A stretch of 64,000 nucleotides of DNA, from contig NC_072893.1 of NCBI RefSeq assembly GCF_027943255.1, forward strand, positions 127,285,784 to 127,349,783. The letters run 5' to 3'. The stretch comes from Anastrepha obliqua. Taxonomy: Eukaryota > Arthropoda > Insecta > Diptera > Tephritidae. Under the pieces are notes generated by a model that was given only the letters and a program-made list of their open reading frames with translations, was not told where the DNA came from and made no database searches. Shown one piece after another: positions 22,678 to 33,508 of this stretch. Each line of letters starts with the position of its first letter. Within the stretch, counting starts at the first letter, position 1. The translations under genes and the position numbers were made by a program.

Positions 22678-24900
22678 TTAAGTCTTATTTTGTTTTTTCA
22701 AATCATTTAAAATTGCACAAATAAACCCATTTTTCTCGCGAGATTTCAAGGAAATGTTATAGAAATACTGCTGGACAAAAAGCCAAATGGTCCTACATTC
22801 GGGCGGATACTCAAGGTTAAGTACATGGAATGTTTTAAAACACACATCAATACACTTGATTAGGTTATCGAACTTATAAAATATATCGGCGAAATACACA
22901 TAATATTCCTTACAATAAAAATAATCCAATCCAATGGAACATATAATTGGCTGAATCGTACTTTTATCCATATAATTTGCATCTACCATTAATTTCAATT
23001 TTGACTGAAGTTCACTACTTGTCGGTGCCCACAGTAAGAAACTATTTCGTGAATCTGCAATAGTGTACTTGATGAAGTGTTTTTTTTTTGTCTGTTTGCA
23101 TGTTCTATATGTTCGGCCAGTTGGAATTAAGACAGAGTGTAGAAGATAAAAAATGACTAAGTCTTTTGCATCTGAAATTAGATTGTTAAAAAAAATGAGG
23201 GCTTAAGACATATTAAATACCAGCATTGATGCTTCCTTCTTTAAACTGCCTCCAAGTAGTTAAACTGTTTGAATCTTTAATGTAAATTTCTAGCAAAGGT
23301 GGAATCGCTTGGCAGAAGCTCTCCCATTTATCAAATAACAAATTTTGCTTTTCGGGGTACAGCTTCTTAAAATCCAGTTCTATCTAAGATAGGAATGAAG
23401 AACAATAAACTATTTTTTATGTAAATAAAACTCACGAATTATACCATTAAATGTCCAAAACTCTGCTTATACTGAGGCCGTTCTTCTAAAATTGTATTTA
23501 AATTGGCATCTTTTTGTAGCATTTGTCGTCGCACAGCAAAAGTCGCTTCCCATTTTAGTTGAACTTCATCGAATGGTTCAACGTTATACTTTAACCATGA
23601 TTTTTCTTGAATGCAATCTAAATGTAATTTTTTTATTAAATTAAGGTTACATTAAATGCAGATTATAATATTTAATAATCTCTCATTTAAAATTTAAATT
23701 AAACCAAAATATACTCATGAGTTAAGAAAGCCATATCGTCGTTGCGATTGCAAAACTGCATAAAACCAAAACGAATTGACCAAAGAAACTGAAGTTTCAC
23801 GTACACTCTTTTGCAGAATTACTATTTGTATATTGATCTCTGTCATAATATTAATAAATTATAAGTTCAGTGAAAAAATTGAGCTATACTTTTGTAAAAA
23901 ATCAGTTTTCTCTTCCTTCACCACTTATGTAGTTTTGTATATTGGATATACGCGGTATTGCTTTCGCAACGACGATATATGTACCTATGTACATATATAC
24001 CTGTTACGCAAGAATTAATCTCCGTTCCTTTTGTTGTTGGTTCTACATCTCTTTTGGAAATAAGACCATCCCGTCTAAGTTTCAATAATACACTGTGGTA
24101 CTTAGCATACAGAGATCCACCTGGCTTTTTTCCTTTCTTATGAATGTAATATATATCCTGTGTAAATGAAATCGAGGTTAGAAAACTTTTTTTTTATAAA
24201 AATTTTAGGTTGTGATCAGACTTTAGATTCACTCGTAAATAAATCCACAATTTTATTGGCGAAAGCTTCAAATGTTTTAGGGTTTGGATGTACTTCAGCA
24301 GAAATAAAATAATTTGCAACTGTTGCAGCTAGAAGTTTCCTATACTTTGGAGTGAGACACTTTTTTTGCGCATAGTATTTCAGGATTTGTGATCCACCCG
24401 CCGACTTACTGAGTATTGCTTCAAAAGATTCCTTATATGAAGTACAGAAATGTATATTTAAAATAAATAAATAACTAAAGTAAAAGTAATAAAAAAAACA
24501 TTTACCTCGCCACGATATTCATTTGCCAATAAAGCGCATGCCTCAGTGTGAATGGCTTGTGTTTTTATTCCCTAGTGAAGTAAAACGAAGATTATGAATT
24601 TTTGCATGCATATCTGTATGTGTGTATATGCACAAAATAACAAAATACCTGTTGCGCTTGCCAATTGAGCAGATTATGCTCAAAAATTACCCTTGGTCCA
24701 AACTGCGATGTGTCGATCAATGTATCCAAATGGCTTGGCTTTAGGAGCTTCAATGATTCCCTAGTTAGACCGCTTTCTATAATTGAAATGATTAGCAATA
24801 ACTAAAATGAGCAAAACAAAATATCCATAAACTTACCAATAAACACGTTCAAAAACGGTTCGCCTTCCAACTCAATTAAAATTTCTATTAATTCATCCAT
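22678..24900 (-). CDS. intact 8-exon gene, SAM-like N-terminal domain protein of unknown function
   Basis: Exons by splice sites and phase: 24837-24900, 24649-24776, 24506-24571, 24222-24431, 24001-24157, 23445-23617, 23221-23383 and 22678-23171. They total 1455 nt and 484 residues with no stop or frameshift. The start is ATG 24900 (MDELIEILIELEGEPFLNV). Residues about 1-65 look like a SAM domain (GLTRESLKLLKPSHLDTLI, then GPRVIF), a helical protein-interaction fold. A central basic part (KYYAQKKCLTPKYRKLL; YYIHKKGKKPGGSLYAKY) resembles proteins annotated as SAMD3-like in animals, from memory. The C-terminal part is aromatic- and Cys-rich (FYCKEYYVYFADIFYKF). No catalytic motif, signal peptide or membrane segment is seen. 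Introns are 49-77 nt except one of 383 nt. Seven of eight donors look ordinary or acceptable; exon 4 uses an unusual GTCTGA. Function unknown; a domesticated transposon protein is possible. Confidence 0.75.
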
Positions 24901-25225
24901 TGCACGACAAAATATATAATCACGAAGAAAAAAAACAATCAACTACTTATGTTCGTAAAAGCAATGAGCATTCGATAAGATAATTGTAAGTAAAGTAAAA
25001 AATAACAAAGAAGAATGTAACATCAAAATGAGGACTACGGGTTTATGTTTCAAACACATTTATAGTCATTTAAAAGAAAAAATACTCAAAAGCGATAAAA
25101 TTTAATGAATTTGGAAGAGTTCAAAATAAAGAATGGTTTTCTTTATTTTAGGGAGGGAATTTTTTCTGAGTGTGCATCTTGATTTTTTTCCATAAATGGG
25201 GGATCTACTTTTTTACGCCGACTAC
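24901..25225. promoter_or_regulatory. 5' flank of the SAM-like gene
   Basis: AT-rich upstream sequence of the minus-strand gene. I see no unambiguous TATA box or initiator, so any promoter here is inferred only from position. Confidence 0.25.
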
Positions 25226-25229
25226 GAAC

Positions 25230-25350
25230 AACAAATGGTTTTTTTATGAAGAGCTTTTTTATGGTAGAAATAGACTCGGATCTTTGCCATTGCCTGTCAA
25301 GGAGCGATCGTTGTTAGAAAAAAACTTTTTAATTTTTTGTCTCATACCCG
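25230..25350 (-). repeat. dispersed repeat, copy 2 (inverted)
   Basis: The reverse complement reads GATCGCTCCTTGACAGGCAA, TGGCAAAGATCCGAGTC, then TATTTCTACCATAAAAAAGC, aligning with copies 1 and 3. The following 25351-25535 holds a GGCACCACCATATGGCAG stretch and an AATAAATAAATA tail, perhaps part of another retroposon. Confidence 0.6.
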
Positions 25351-25586
25351 GCGCTTTGTCTGGGCACCACCATATGGCAGTCACGTACCATCAAGTCATC
25401 CGGCTCCGGCGGCCTTAGGAACGTTACTGAATAGGAAATATTGTCAGGCCGATAGTCTTAGTAGCTAGGACCTCTTTTTGTAATATAGTTATTTATAATT
25501 GTATTTCATTATTAATAAATAAATAAATAAGAAATATTGCAAATATTTCAAAATATTTTTCAAAAACTTCTCAAAATTAAAATATA

Positions 25587-27010
25587 CAGGGACCGACAAA
25601 AGTCTACATACACCCCTTATTCCCACTGGATTGAAAGTTCAAAAACTTTACTGAAAAATGTGTTTACACAGTTTTATTAGAAAACTTTTTCTAATCATTA
25701 TAAACTTAAAAAAATACATAAATTAACATAAAATAGCAAAGCTATGGCAAAAAAAACATAAAACCAACGTTGACAAAAGTCTACATACAGTGCACAAATA
25801 TCACCAGTGTGAAAAACTTCACTTACCTCTAAGTAATATTGCTTCTTAGTATTTGGTTGGTCCACCATTAAATGACTAAATTTAATAACTCTGCAGAAGT
25901 TATATTGTTCCAAGCTTCCATTAGTCGTTCTTTGAGCACTGAAGCGCTTGAAATCGGATTTTTTCTAATTTTTCGATCTAAAATTTCCCAGACATGTTCA
26001 ATAATATTCAAATCTAGGCTTTGCGGTGGTATATTTAATTTTCTTGGAGCTTGGTAAAGCAGCCAATCCTTCACAATGTGTGCTGTGTGTTTTGGATCTT
26101 TATCTTGTTGAAAGACCCAACCTGGACCAGGCTCCAAATCATCCACCAAAGATTTCAGATTGACTTCCAATAGTGATTTGTATTTATAACGATCCATATT
26201 ACTCTCAATAAATACTAATCTTCCAACTCCAGATGCAGCAACAGCTTCCCAAACCATTACATTGCCGCCACCATGCTTCACTGTTGATACCACATTCTTC
26301 GGACTCAGTGCAGTTTCCTCCACACTTTTGCTCTTCCATCGCTACCGAATATATTAAACTTCGACTCATGTGTGGGTTTGCCAAACACACATCCCCTTTT
26401 CCCTGTGTGATTTGGCAACTTCCAGGCGAAGTTTACAGTTTTTTCAGAAATAAGAGGATTTCTTCGTGGTGTTCTACTATGAAAGCCGTTTTTGTTCAGA
26501 GCTCTTTGAATTGTTCTTGGATGAACACACTTGTTGGATGAGCTTGTTATATCCTCGGCCAATTGCGGAGCAGAAACTTTTCGATTTTTGTCCACTTCTT
26601 TTAGAATCAGCTGACGTCTCTGCGAGATAGTTTGCTCAGGCGGCCACTGCGCGGCTTATTTTCGGTGATACCAGTATTTTTAAAGTTATTTACAATGGTC
26701 TGGACTGTTGCACGACTTAACTTTTAGGTTTTTGAAATTTCGCCATATGATTTTTTTCATTGCTATGCTTAATAATGAAAATTCTAACGTCAACTGATAT
26801 TTCTTTTCAAAAAGCCATTGTAGACGCTTACTTTGCTGAACTTTTGTCTATGCTGTTTTTTGGGTTTTTTAGCGTAACTGTGTTGTTTTATGTTAAAGTA
26901 TGGATTTGTTTTAGTTAAGTCGATTAGAAAGAGATTTCAAACGAAATTGCATAAACACATTTTTAAGCAAAGTGTTTATAAATACTTTGTAAACAACGAA
27001 AGGGGAGGGG
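25587..27010 (-). mobile_element. Tc1-type element with IR/DR-like ends, right terminus decayed
   Basis: The left end CAGGGACCGACAAAAGTCTA follows TA at 25585-25586. A second GACAAAAGTCTACATAC copy lies at 25772. The right side has the inverted inner copy (CTTTTGTCTATGCTG near 26838), and a stretch near 26955-26970 is inverted relative to AAAAATGTGTTTACACAG near 25655. Two repeats per end is the IR/DR plan known from some Tc1 relatives. The outer right TIR is not recognisable, so the right boundary is approximate. Confidence 0.7.
25868..26640 (-). pseudogene. Tc1-family transposase pseudogene (DD34E)
   Basis: The minus strand first reads SQRRQLILKEVDKNRKVSA and PRTIQRALNKNGFHSRTPRR (HTH region, frame from about 26640 to 26305), with IFGSDGRAKVWRK holding the first catalytic Asp. 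After a frameshift near 26310 the second frame (26323-25868) gives GGGNVMVWEAVAASG, FQQDKDPKHTA and SLDLNIIEHVWE. I count 34 residues between the Asp of QQD and the Glu of IIEH, i.e. DD34E. The catalytic triad is kept, but frameshifts and the eroded N-terminus disable it. In the usual SPDLNPIE motif both prolines are changed. Confidence 0.85.
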
Positions 27011-27035
27011 GGGTGCCAAGCCGTATACAAGTTGG

Positions 27036-30000
27036 CGCAAACTAATACGAATCCACTCACCTACGGTGGTCATAGTTCCAAAATCGACTATCAAAAATGC
27101 GCTCATTGCACTTCAGCCTACAATTATACACCGATTAAAGTAATTGAAAAATATATTTTCGGAAAATTTTTGTATAGAAAGAAAACAAAGTTCTTAGCAA
27201 TAGGTGTGCATTCAACAAATTATATTATCTAAAGATATACACTCGTATATGAGAAAGTATTTATAAAAATAAAAACAAAACAATGTTTAGCCTATAGGCC
27301 AGTTGCTAGTTGCCGTACTACTGTAATATAATTATTTATAATTAACAAGAAGAAGAGACTTGTCTTGACTTGGTAAAGTACTACTCGCAATTAAACTGGA
27401 AAATCCTTTAGTGAACTGAGACCTAAAGGGCTGAGACTAGAAATGGCAATGTTTTGAAAACTTTTGTTTAATACTTAGCCTCCTTAAAAAGTATGGAATA
27501 ATAATAGATAGTATATAGCCTTCTATAGACTTTATACGAGTACAAATAAATAATTAAAAAAATAAAAAAAAAATAAAATATGAAACAAAATAGAATAATA
27601 AACCTTTGGTTGTAGCCTAAATTTAAATATTCACATTTTTATTTAGTATTTAAGGAAATTTAATGAAACCACAATTATGAAAACATAAACATTTTTCTAA
27701 ATATTTTAACAAACTTAGTTCTCACTAGAAATGCGCTTGTTGGGTTTCAGCTGTAGGCAAGCAAGACTTTTCTTTAAGTAATGCGAAGAATTTTAATTAA
27801 TTTTATTATTAGTTTTATTAAGGAGAAGCTTAATATAAATCAGTGCAGAAGTAATTGCAAGCACTAAAGCTACAAACAAATTAAGAACAAAAAAAACCAA
27901 AAAAAATGTACAGTACAAAATCCCACATTAAATTTAAAATCCAATAAAAACTATCAAAAAGTACGCACGTCCTTTCGAAATAGTTAAAATTACCGGAAAA
28001 CTAACTTTTTTCACACACTACTTTAGCAGAAATCACACCTACACACATGGCCACATACCTATAGCGCTGCCAGTAAATAAAAACAACTCCGCTACGTTTA
28101 CTTACAAAGCAACAAATACAAGCTGGCCCCTCCGCTGCTGCTTGTTCTAGCCAGCACTCGCTTGTGACATTAAATTTAATTATGCGTTTTTACAACGACT
28201 GCCCACACCGTAACCCAGCGGCCATTAGCAAGGGTCCACACGGTAGTAGGAAAGGGCATACATGGCGTACGAACAACAAACTAAAGGCACACAAGCCATT
28301 CTTTTCGTAGCTAAGTAATAGCTTAGCTAGAGAAAGCTTTAACTTTTATTTTTCTTTTCTTTTTTTGGCACATACTGTTCACTATTGTTTTGCAGCTTGG
28401 CTGATGCTATGGCTTGTTAAGTTTATTACAATCAATTGTGATTTTTTTTCTCCAGCTGCCTTTTTCTGCTTTCTCTCTCTATATCTACTACACGAGCGCT
28501 GTTGGCACATTAGGTATACGCCCTGGCATACAAAATTCAGCGCCAAGTGCTTGCTTCTTCACATAACTTTTTGTATGGGTGTTTGTGTCTGCATGTTGTT
28601 ATGTGTCAGCACTCAGAGTAGCCCAACTATATGCATTTAAGCCACGCAAGTAGCAGCAGCCGTAAAGAGTATGGACGTCATTTCTAATATCTTAAAGCTT
28701 ATGTACGACATCAGAGACCTGTTGACTGTGTAATTACACATGCTTGTGTTTTTTTTTTTTCAGACATAAAAGGAGAAACATTTTCTTTGATAAATCTGAC
28801 ATCTCGTTTTCCCCTCTGCAGCGCCTCATTGCTTTTATCGCATGACGATATTTAATTATTATTCTTAATTTGCTACTTAACCTAACATAAAAATACTGTA
28901 TCATTAATTTCCTTACCACTTATTTGCTGCTGCCTTTGTTCAAACCATGATTACCTTCTGCTTTTTAAACATATAGAAAATAATACAATTAAAAGCAATT
29001 AAATGGCTGCAAATGCAATTCTGTTCCTCATTTGTTCCGTGCCATATTGCGGGCAGGCGTGGGACCCTAGTTAATATGCTTACTACCACATTGTTTGCTG
29101 CTATAGTAAAGAATCACGTAAGAGGGGCGTGCGATATGCTTTAATTGGGTGTAAAATAGTTCAGAATAGATGAAGTGGAAACAGCATTTAAAGTTCAGGT
29201 GTACTTCTGTTTAACAAATATATGTATATATATATATATGTGTGTGTGTGTATATATATGTATACTTTTATATGTTCCTATATATACGAGTATAGTTACG
29301 GTCACAAGCAATCATCGCCTAAATAGGTTTAAGGGGGTACGTACGTCCAGCAGCGCCAAAAATGCGCTAAAAGAAAAACTGTTTTAGAAGGGATAACAAT
29401 AGAAATATATAAAAAAAATTTACCATTGCTTATTAGTACTTAAACTTTATTTAAATTAGTATATAAAAAGTCACGTGACCCAAAGTACAATAAAAAAAGT
29501 TGTTCCACGGTCTGCATCATTTCCCCTTGAAATGTTAATGGATCTGTAAAAAGTAGAGGATTCTTGTAAAATAAGTTGCAGTTATAGTTGTCGAGCCGGA
29601 CTTTTGAATTTCGAAAAATTTTGCAATTTACAGCATTTGTATGCATTTTACGTCATACATGCCACACTGTAATTATATTTATAAAATTTTTTAATACAAA
29701 TATCAAAAATCCGTCGCGACATACTGTAGAAAAAACACTTTCAAATACTATAGAAAAAATCCACATCAAAAAATGCAAAAGTAGTTTCGAGAAAAACGAG
29801 TTTAACGGCCAGCTGCCTCAAAACGAAGGACAGCTACTTGTACGCATCAAACTCTCGTCGTCCAGTTACATTTTCCACCATAACTTTGTATTTTTTGGGG
29901 AGTTTTTACAATCGACTTCTACAGAAATACGGCTAAAACTAACTAAAAGAATAATAATCTGAAAAAAGTCGATTTTTTGAAAATTCTAAGCCTATGTAAC

Positions 30001-31370
30001 AGCTTAAGCAAAAAATTAGTAACATAAGGTTGGAAAGGCTGAAACACCAGACTGAAAAAGCGTCTTAAATAGGAAGACTTTTACCTTGGGAATCATCCAT
30101 TTTTGGTAAAATAAGAACTCATTAAAAAATGAAATACGTTTGAAAACAAAATTTTCTATTTGAATTTTTTCGTACTATTTTTTGTATTATAGTTTTTACG
30201 GAAACTTTCTTAAATTCCCGCTCAGAGCATGTCCGTAATTTGCAAAGAAAATATTTAAATGGATCCAGTCAATTATTCAACTTCAAACTTAAATGAGACT
30301 CTCAAGCGTTAAAAAACGCCGGCATCTATTTAAATGGGTCCCTTCAATTAGAAGATTACCTGTAAGCCATTCGAAAAAAAAAAATGTCGAGTTTCTCAAA
30401 AATATTTTCGAAGATCCTTTTATATGTAAATCCAATTATATGTAATAACGAAAAATATTTAAGTAATCCAAGGTTGTGCAGCACCGAATTTGCCAAGTGC
30501 ATGGGGGATATGAAAAATATGAAAAATGACTGCCATGAATTATTTAGATATTCCTAAACCCAATTTTCTTGCCTTTAAACCTGATCTCGTCCCTTCAATC
30601 GCTTCTTACCTTTATGATAAAGTAGAATTAATTATTAAAAAAAGTTCCTTCCCACTTATCTGATGTTTGTTCTTTTAGAATGTTCCAGGGCAGCCACCTC
30701 GATCCCATACCGGTTCTTGTTTTTCTTAAACGATATTTAGACTGTTATAAAATATGCAAAAATGTTGATGTGAGGTATTCCGCTGATGTAAAACTTTAAC
30801 TGTCATACGCTTCCATTGCGGAAAGTCTTTTGTCACAAAGGCATTCAGTTTAATTGCCTTCTTGCACCTCTATATCTCGTGAAGGGAGCAGCCACCGTAA
30901 TCTGAATTAACTTTAGGCCTAAAAAACGTGAAATTATTTACAGACATCTCATAGAAAAATAATAAGCTTTCAATTGAGACTCCGTAAAAATAAGATAATT
31001 TTATTAACCTTAGTACCCTATGCTCTACACCCTATACCCTATATATTTATAGTAACACCACAAGCTGCATTTTGACGAGAAAAAAGTTAGACAAAAACAT
31101 TTTTTTAGCAAAAAAAATATCACAAATTGACAGCACTTCCGGCAGTCACACAGCAAATTTCCGGTCATTCTATGTAATGCGATATAGGCCATGCCATACC
31201 TCTCCGCACGTGCACAAGCATAATAACCCAGCGGAAAAATTTGAAAAATATTTCAAAAAGTCAGTAAAGCGATTTTGTTTTGGTGTTCAATAAAAGCAAA
31301 GAAAACATAAACGTCCTTATTTCTATCATACTAAGGAGAGGTTGAAGCTAGGACCTACTGAAAGGTACAC
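27036..31370. other. noncoding region, 5' of the GPCR gene
   Basis: Only short open frames (e.g. 28365-28640, 29588-29962, 31072-31293) without domains or convincing splice partners. A GGGGGTACGTACGTCCAGC patch near 29333 could be a transposon end, but no partner was found. The region may contain regulatory DNA or untranslated exons of the receptor gene; nothing in it is diagnostic. Confidence 0.4.
29218..29276. repeat. TA/TG compound microsatellite
   Basis: Alternating (TA)n, (TG)n and (TA)n tract. Confidence 0.9.
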
Positions 31371-31639
31371 TGTTGAAAATGTTAAAATTGGTCAGAACTA
31401 GCACCAGCTCAACGTTGTTTGGTACTAGTTTCGAGCTATTTAAAAACAAATGCAGAAATTACTTATTTACTGCATCTCAGTTTCCTGATCACAATTTTCG
31501 AAAAAGTACTGCTTCCGAACAATTTGAGTACCAAAAAAACAAGGCAGAACCTACTGTAGTAGTACCAGTTCTACTTACATTTAGCTGCCGAGCTCAACAC
31601 CAATTTCATATTTAGTAGACTAGTTCTTAAGTAATAGAA

Positions 31640-32400
31640 AATTGATTCAAAATATCCTAGTTCTGAACTGTCGTGTATTGTACTAGTTTCAAACTATCGA
31701 ATTTAGAACTAGCTTCGAACAAATGAAAAATGGTCAAATATAGAACTAGGTTTAAACAAATGAAAAGTGGTAAAATTTAGTACTAGTTCCTAACTAATGA
31801 AAAATGGTTAAATTTAGTCCAAGTTTCAAACAAATGACAAATGGTCAAATGTAATACTGGTTTCAAACAAATGAAAAATGGCCAAATGTAGTACTAGTTT
31901 CAAACAAATGAAAAGCGGTCAAATTTAGTACTAGTTCTTAACTAATGAATTACGTACAAATGAATCCTAGTTTCAAACCAATGAAAAATTGTCAAATTTA
32001 GTACTAGTACCTAACGAACGAAAAATGGTCAAATTTAGTACTAGTTTCAAACAAATGAAAATGGCCAAATGTAGTACTAGTTTCAAACAAATGAAAAGCG
32101 GTCAAATTTAGTACTAGTTCCTAACTAATGAATTACGTACAAATGAATCCTAGTTTCAAACCAATGAAAAATTGTCAAATTTAGTACTAGTTCCTAACGA
32201 ACGAAAAATGGTCAAATTTAGTACTAGTTTCAAACAAATGAAAATGGCCAAATTCAGTACCAGTTCCGAACGAATGAAAAATGATCAAAACTAATACTAA
32301 TTCCGAACAAATGAAAAATTTTCTAAATTAGTACTAATTTCAAACAAATGAAAAATGGTAAAATTCAGTGCTAGTTTCCGAACAAATCAAAAATTATTTC
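31640..32400 (+). repeat. 37-bp minisatellite with 183-bp higher-order repeat
   Basis: The unit is GTACTAGTTTCAAACAAATG plus a 17-nt AAAAATGGTCAAATTTA part, in about 20 copies. GAATTACGTACAAATG occurs at 31947 and 32130, exactly 183 bp apart, and the five intervening units repeat in the same order, so a five-unit block was duplicated. Diverged relatives of the unit reach back to about 31385. Confidence 0.9.
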
Positions 32401-33508
32401 GAATAATCAACTGCCAAAAGTTTTATTAGTTTTCAACCATCAAATTTAGTACAAGTTTCAATCTATCGAATAGGAATGCAGAACAAATTCTACTTACATA
32501 TTTCATCAACAGTTGATGTACCAGTAAGTTCAAAGGCCTAAAGTGCACTAGATCTAGGCATAGAGAACGTTCTATATATCATATATCAAATTTTGTATTA
32601 GCTTCTGGGCTACTTAAAAACCACAGCCGTCCTCAATTCATCACTTGCTTAAATAAAAAAAGGAAGGAACACGAACTTATTGTAGTTCCAATTTCACTAA
32701 AATAACACCAGTTCATTGCCACACCAATTCATTGGATTCCCTGGCACTTAATATCTGTCTCGCTTTCCGGCCCTCTGACAACTCATACTCTTATACAATA
32801 TTTCCGCTTTGGGTGACTAGAAGCGACACACTTTTTCATTATTTTCTTTTCCAATAAACTTTTCACTTCAACACAGAATTTAAATAGGTTTAAGGTAGAG
32901 CGATCAGGTTGTGTCACAACAGCACAAGATAACACTAGCTTTAGGAAAAAAGTTAAAAAAAATAATTTCCACTTCAATGGCAGAAAATTGAAAACTCTGG
33001 TAATAAAATGAAAAACGATTGAGGTGTGAAATAGCACACAACTGAAATTTGAACAAGCAACAGGCTGCACGCACATTTACACACATACACTCACACTCAC
33101 GCAGATGTGGCACACAAATGCCAATTATGCTAAAGCGGCTGTAAGCGTGCAATAAAAATTCATTTACTTTGACTGCAGTAAATCAAAGTTCATTGCCATC
33201 ATTGAAGATTAAATCTACAATACTTACCTTCCCCCTCTGTTTCATTTTATTCAACAGAAAAGCTTTTTTATCGGAATTTTTCAACGCATAAAGAGGATAA
33301 CAAAGGCCAAATGAACAGCAGCAGCAACAACAACAGCAGGCATCCCAATTGAGGACACATTTGGCCAATTAAGTGAAAGCGCTCAGCCAAACATAAATAA
33401 TCACACATCCATTCACTGTGGTGAGGTGAGGTGCTGAGGCAGCAGGCAAAACGGCGGTTGACTAACGGCATTTGCAAAAGCAAACAGAAAAAGAAAACAT
33501 TTACAACA
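32401..33508. promoter_or_regulatory. upstream region of the GPCR start codon
   Basis: Likely holds the 5' UTR or an upstream noncoding exon and promoter of the receptor gene, judged only from position. A CAGCAGCAACAACAACAGCAG stretch lies near 33315. No clear TATA/Inr pair was identified. Confidence 0.25.

Noticed and set aside
28365..28640. 91-codon hydrophobic Cys-rich plus frame
   Set aside because: T-rich composition explains it; no signal-peptide/mature-peptide organisation or splice partner.
31640..32400. CRISPR-like regular repeats
   Set aside because: The units are contiguous with no unique spacers, and this is animal DNA; it is a minisatellite.
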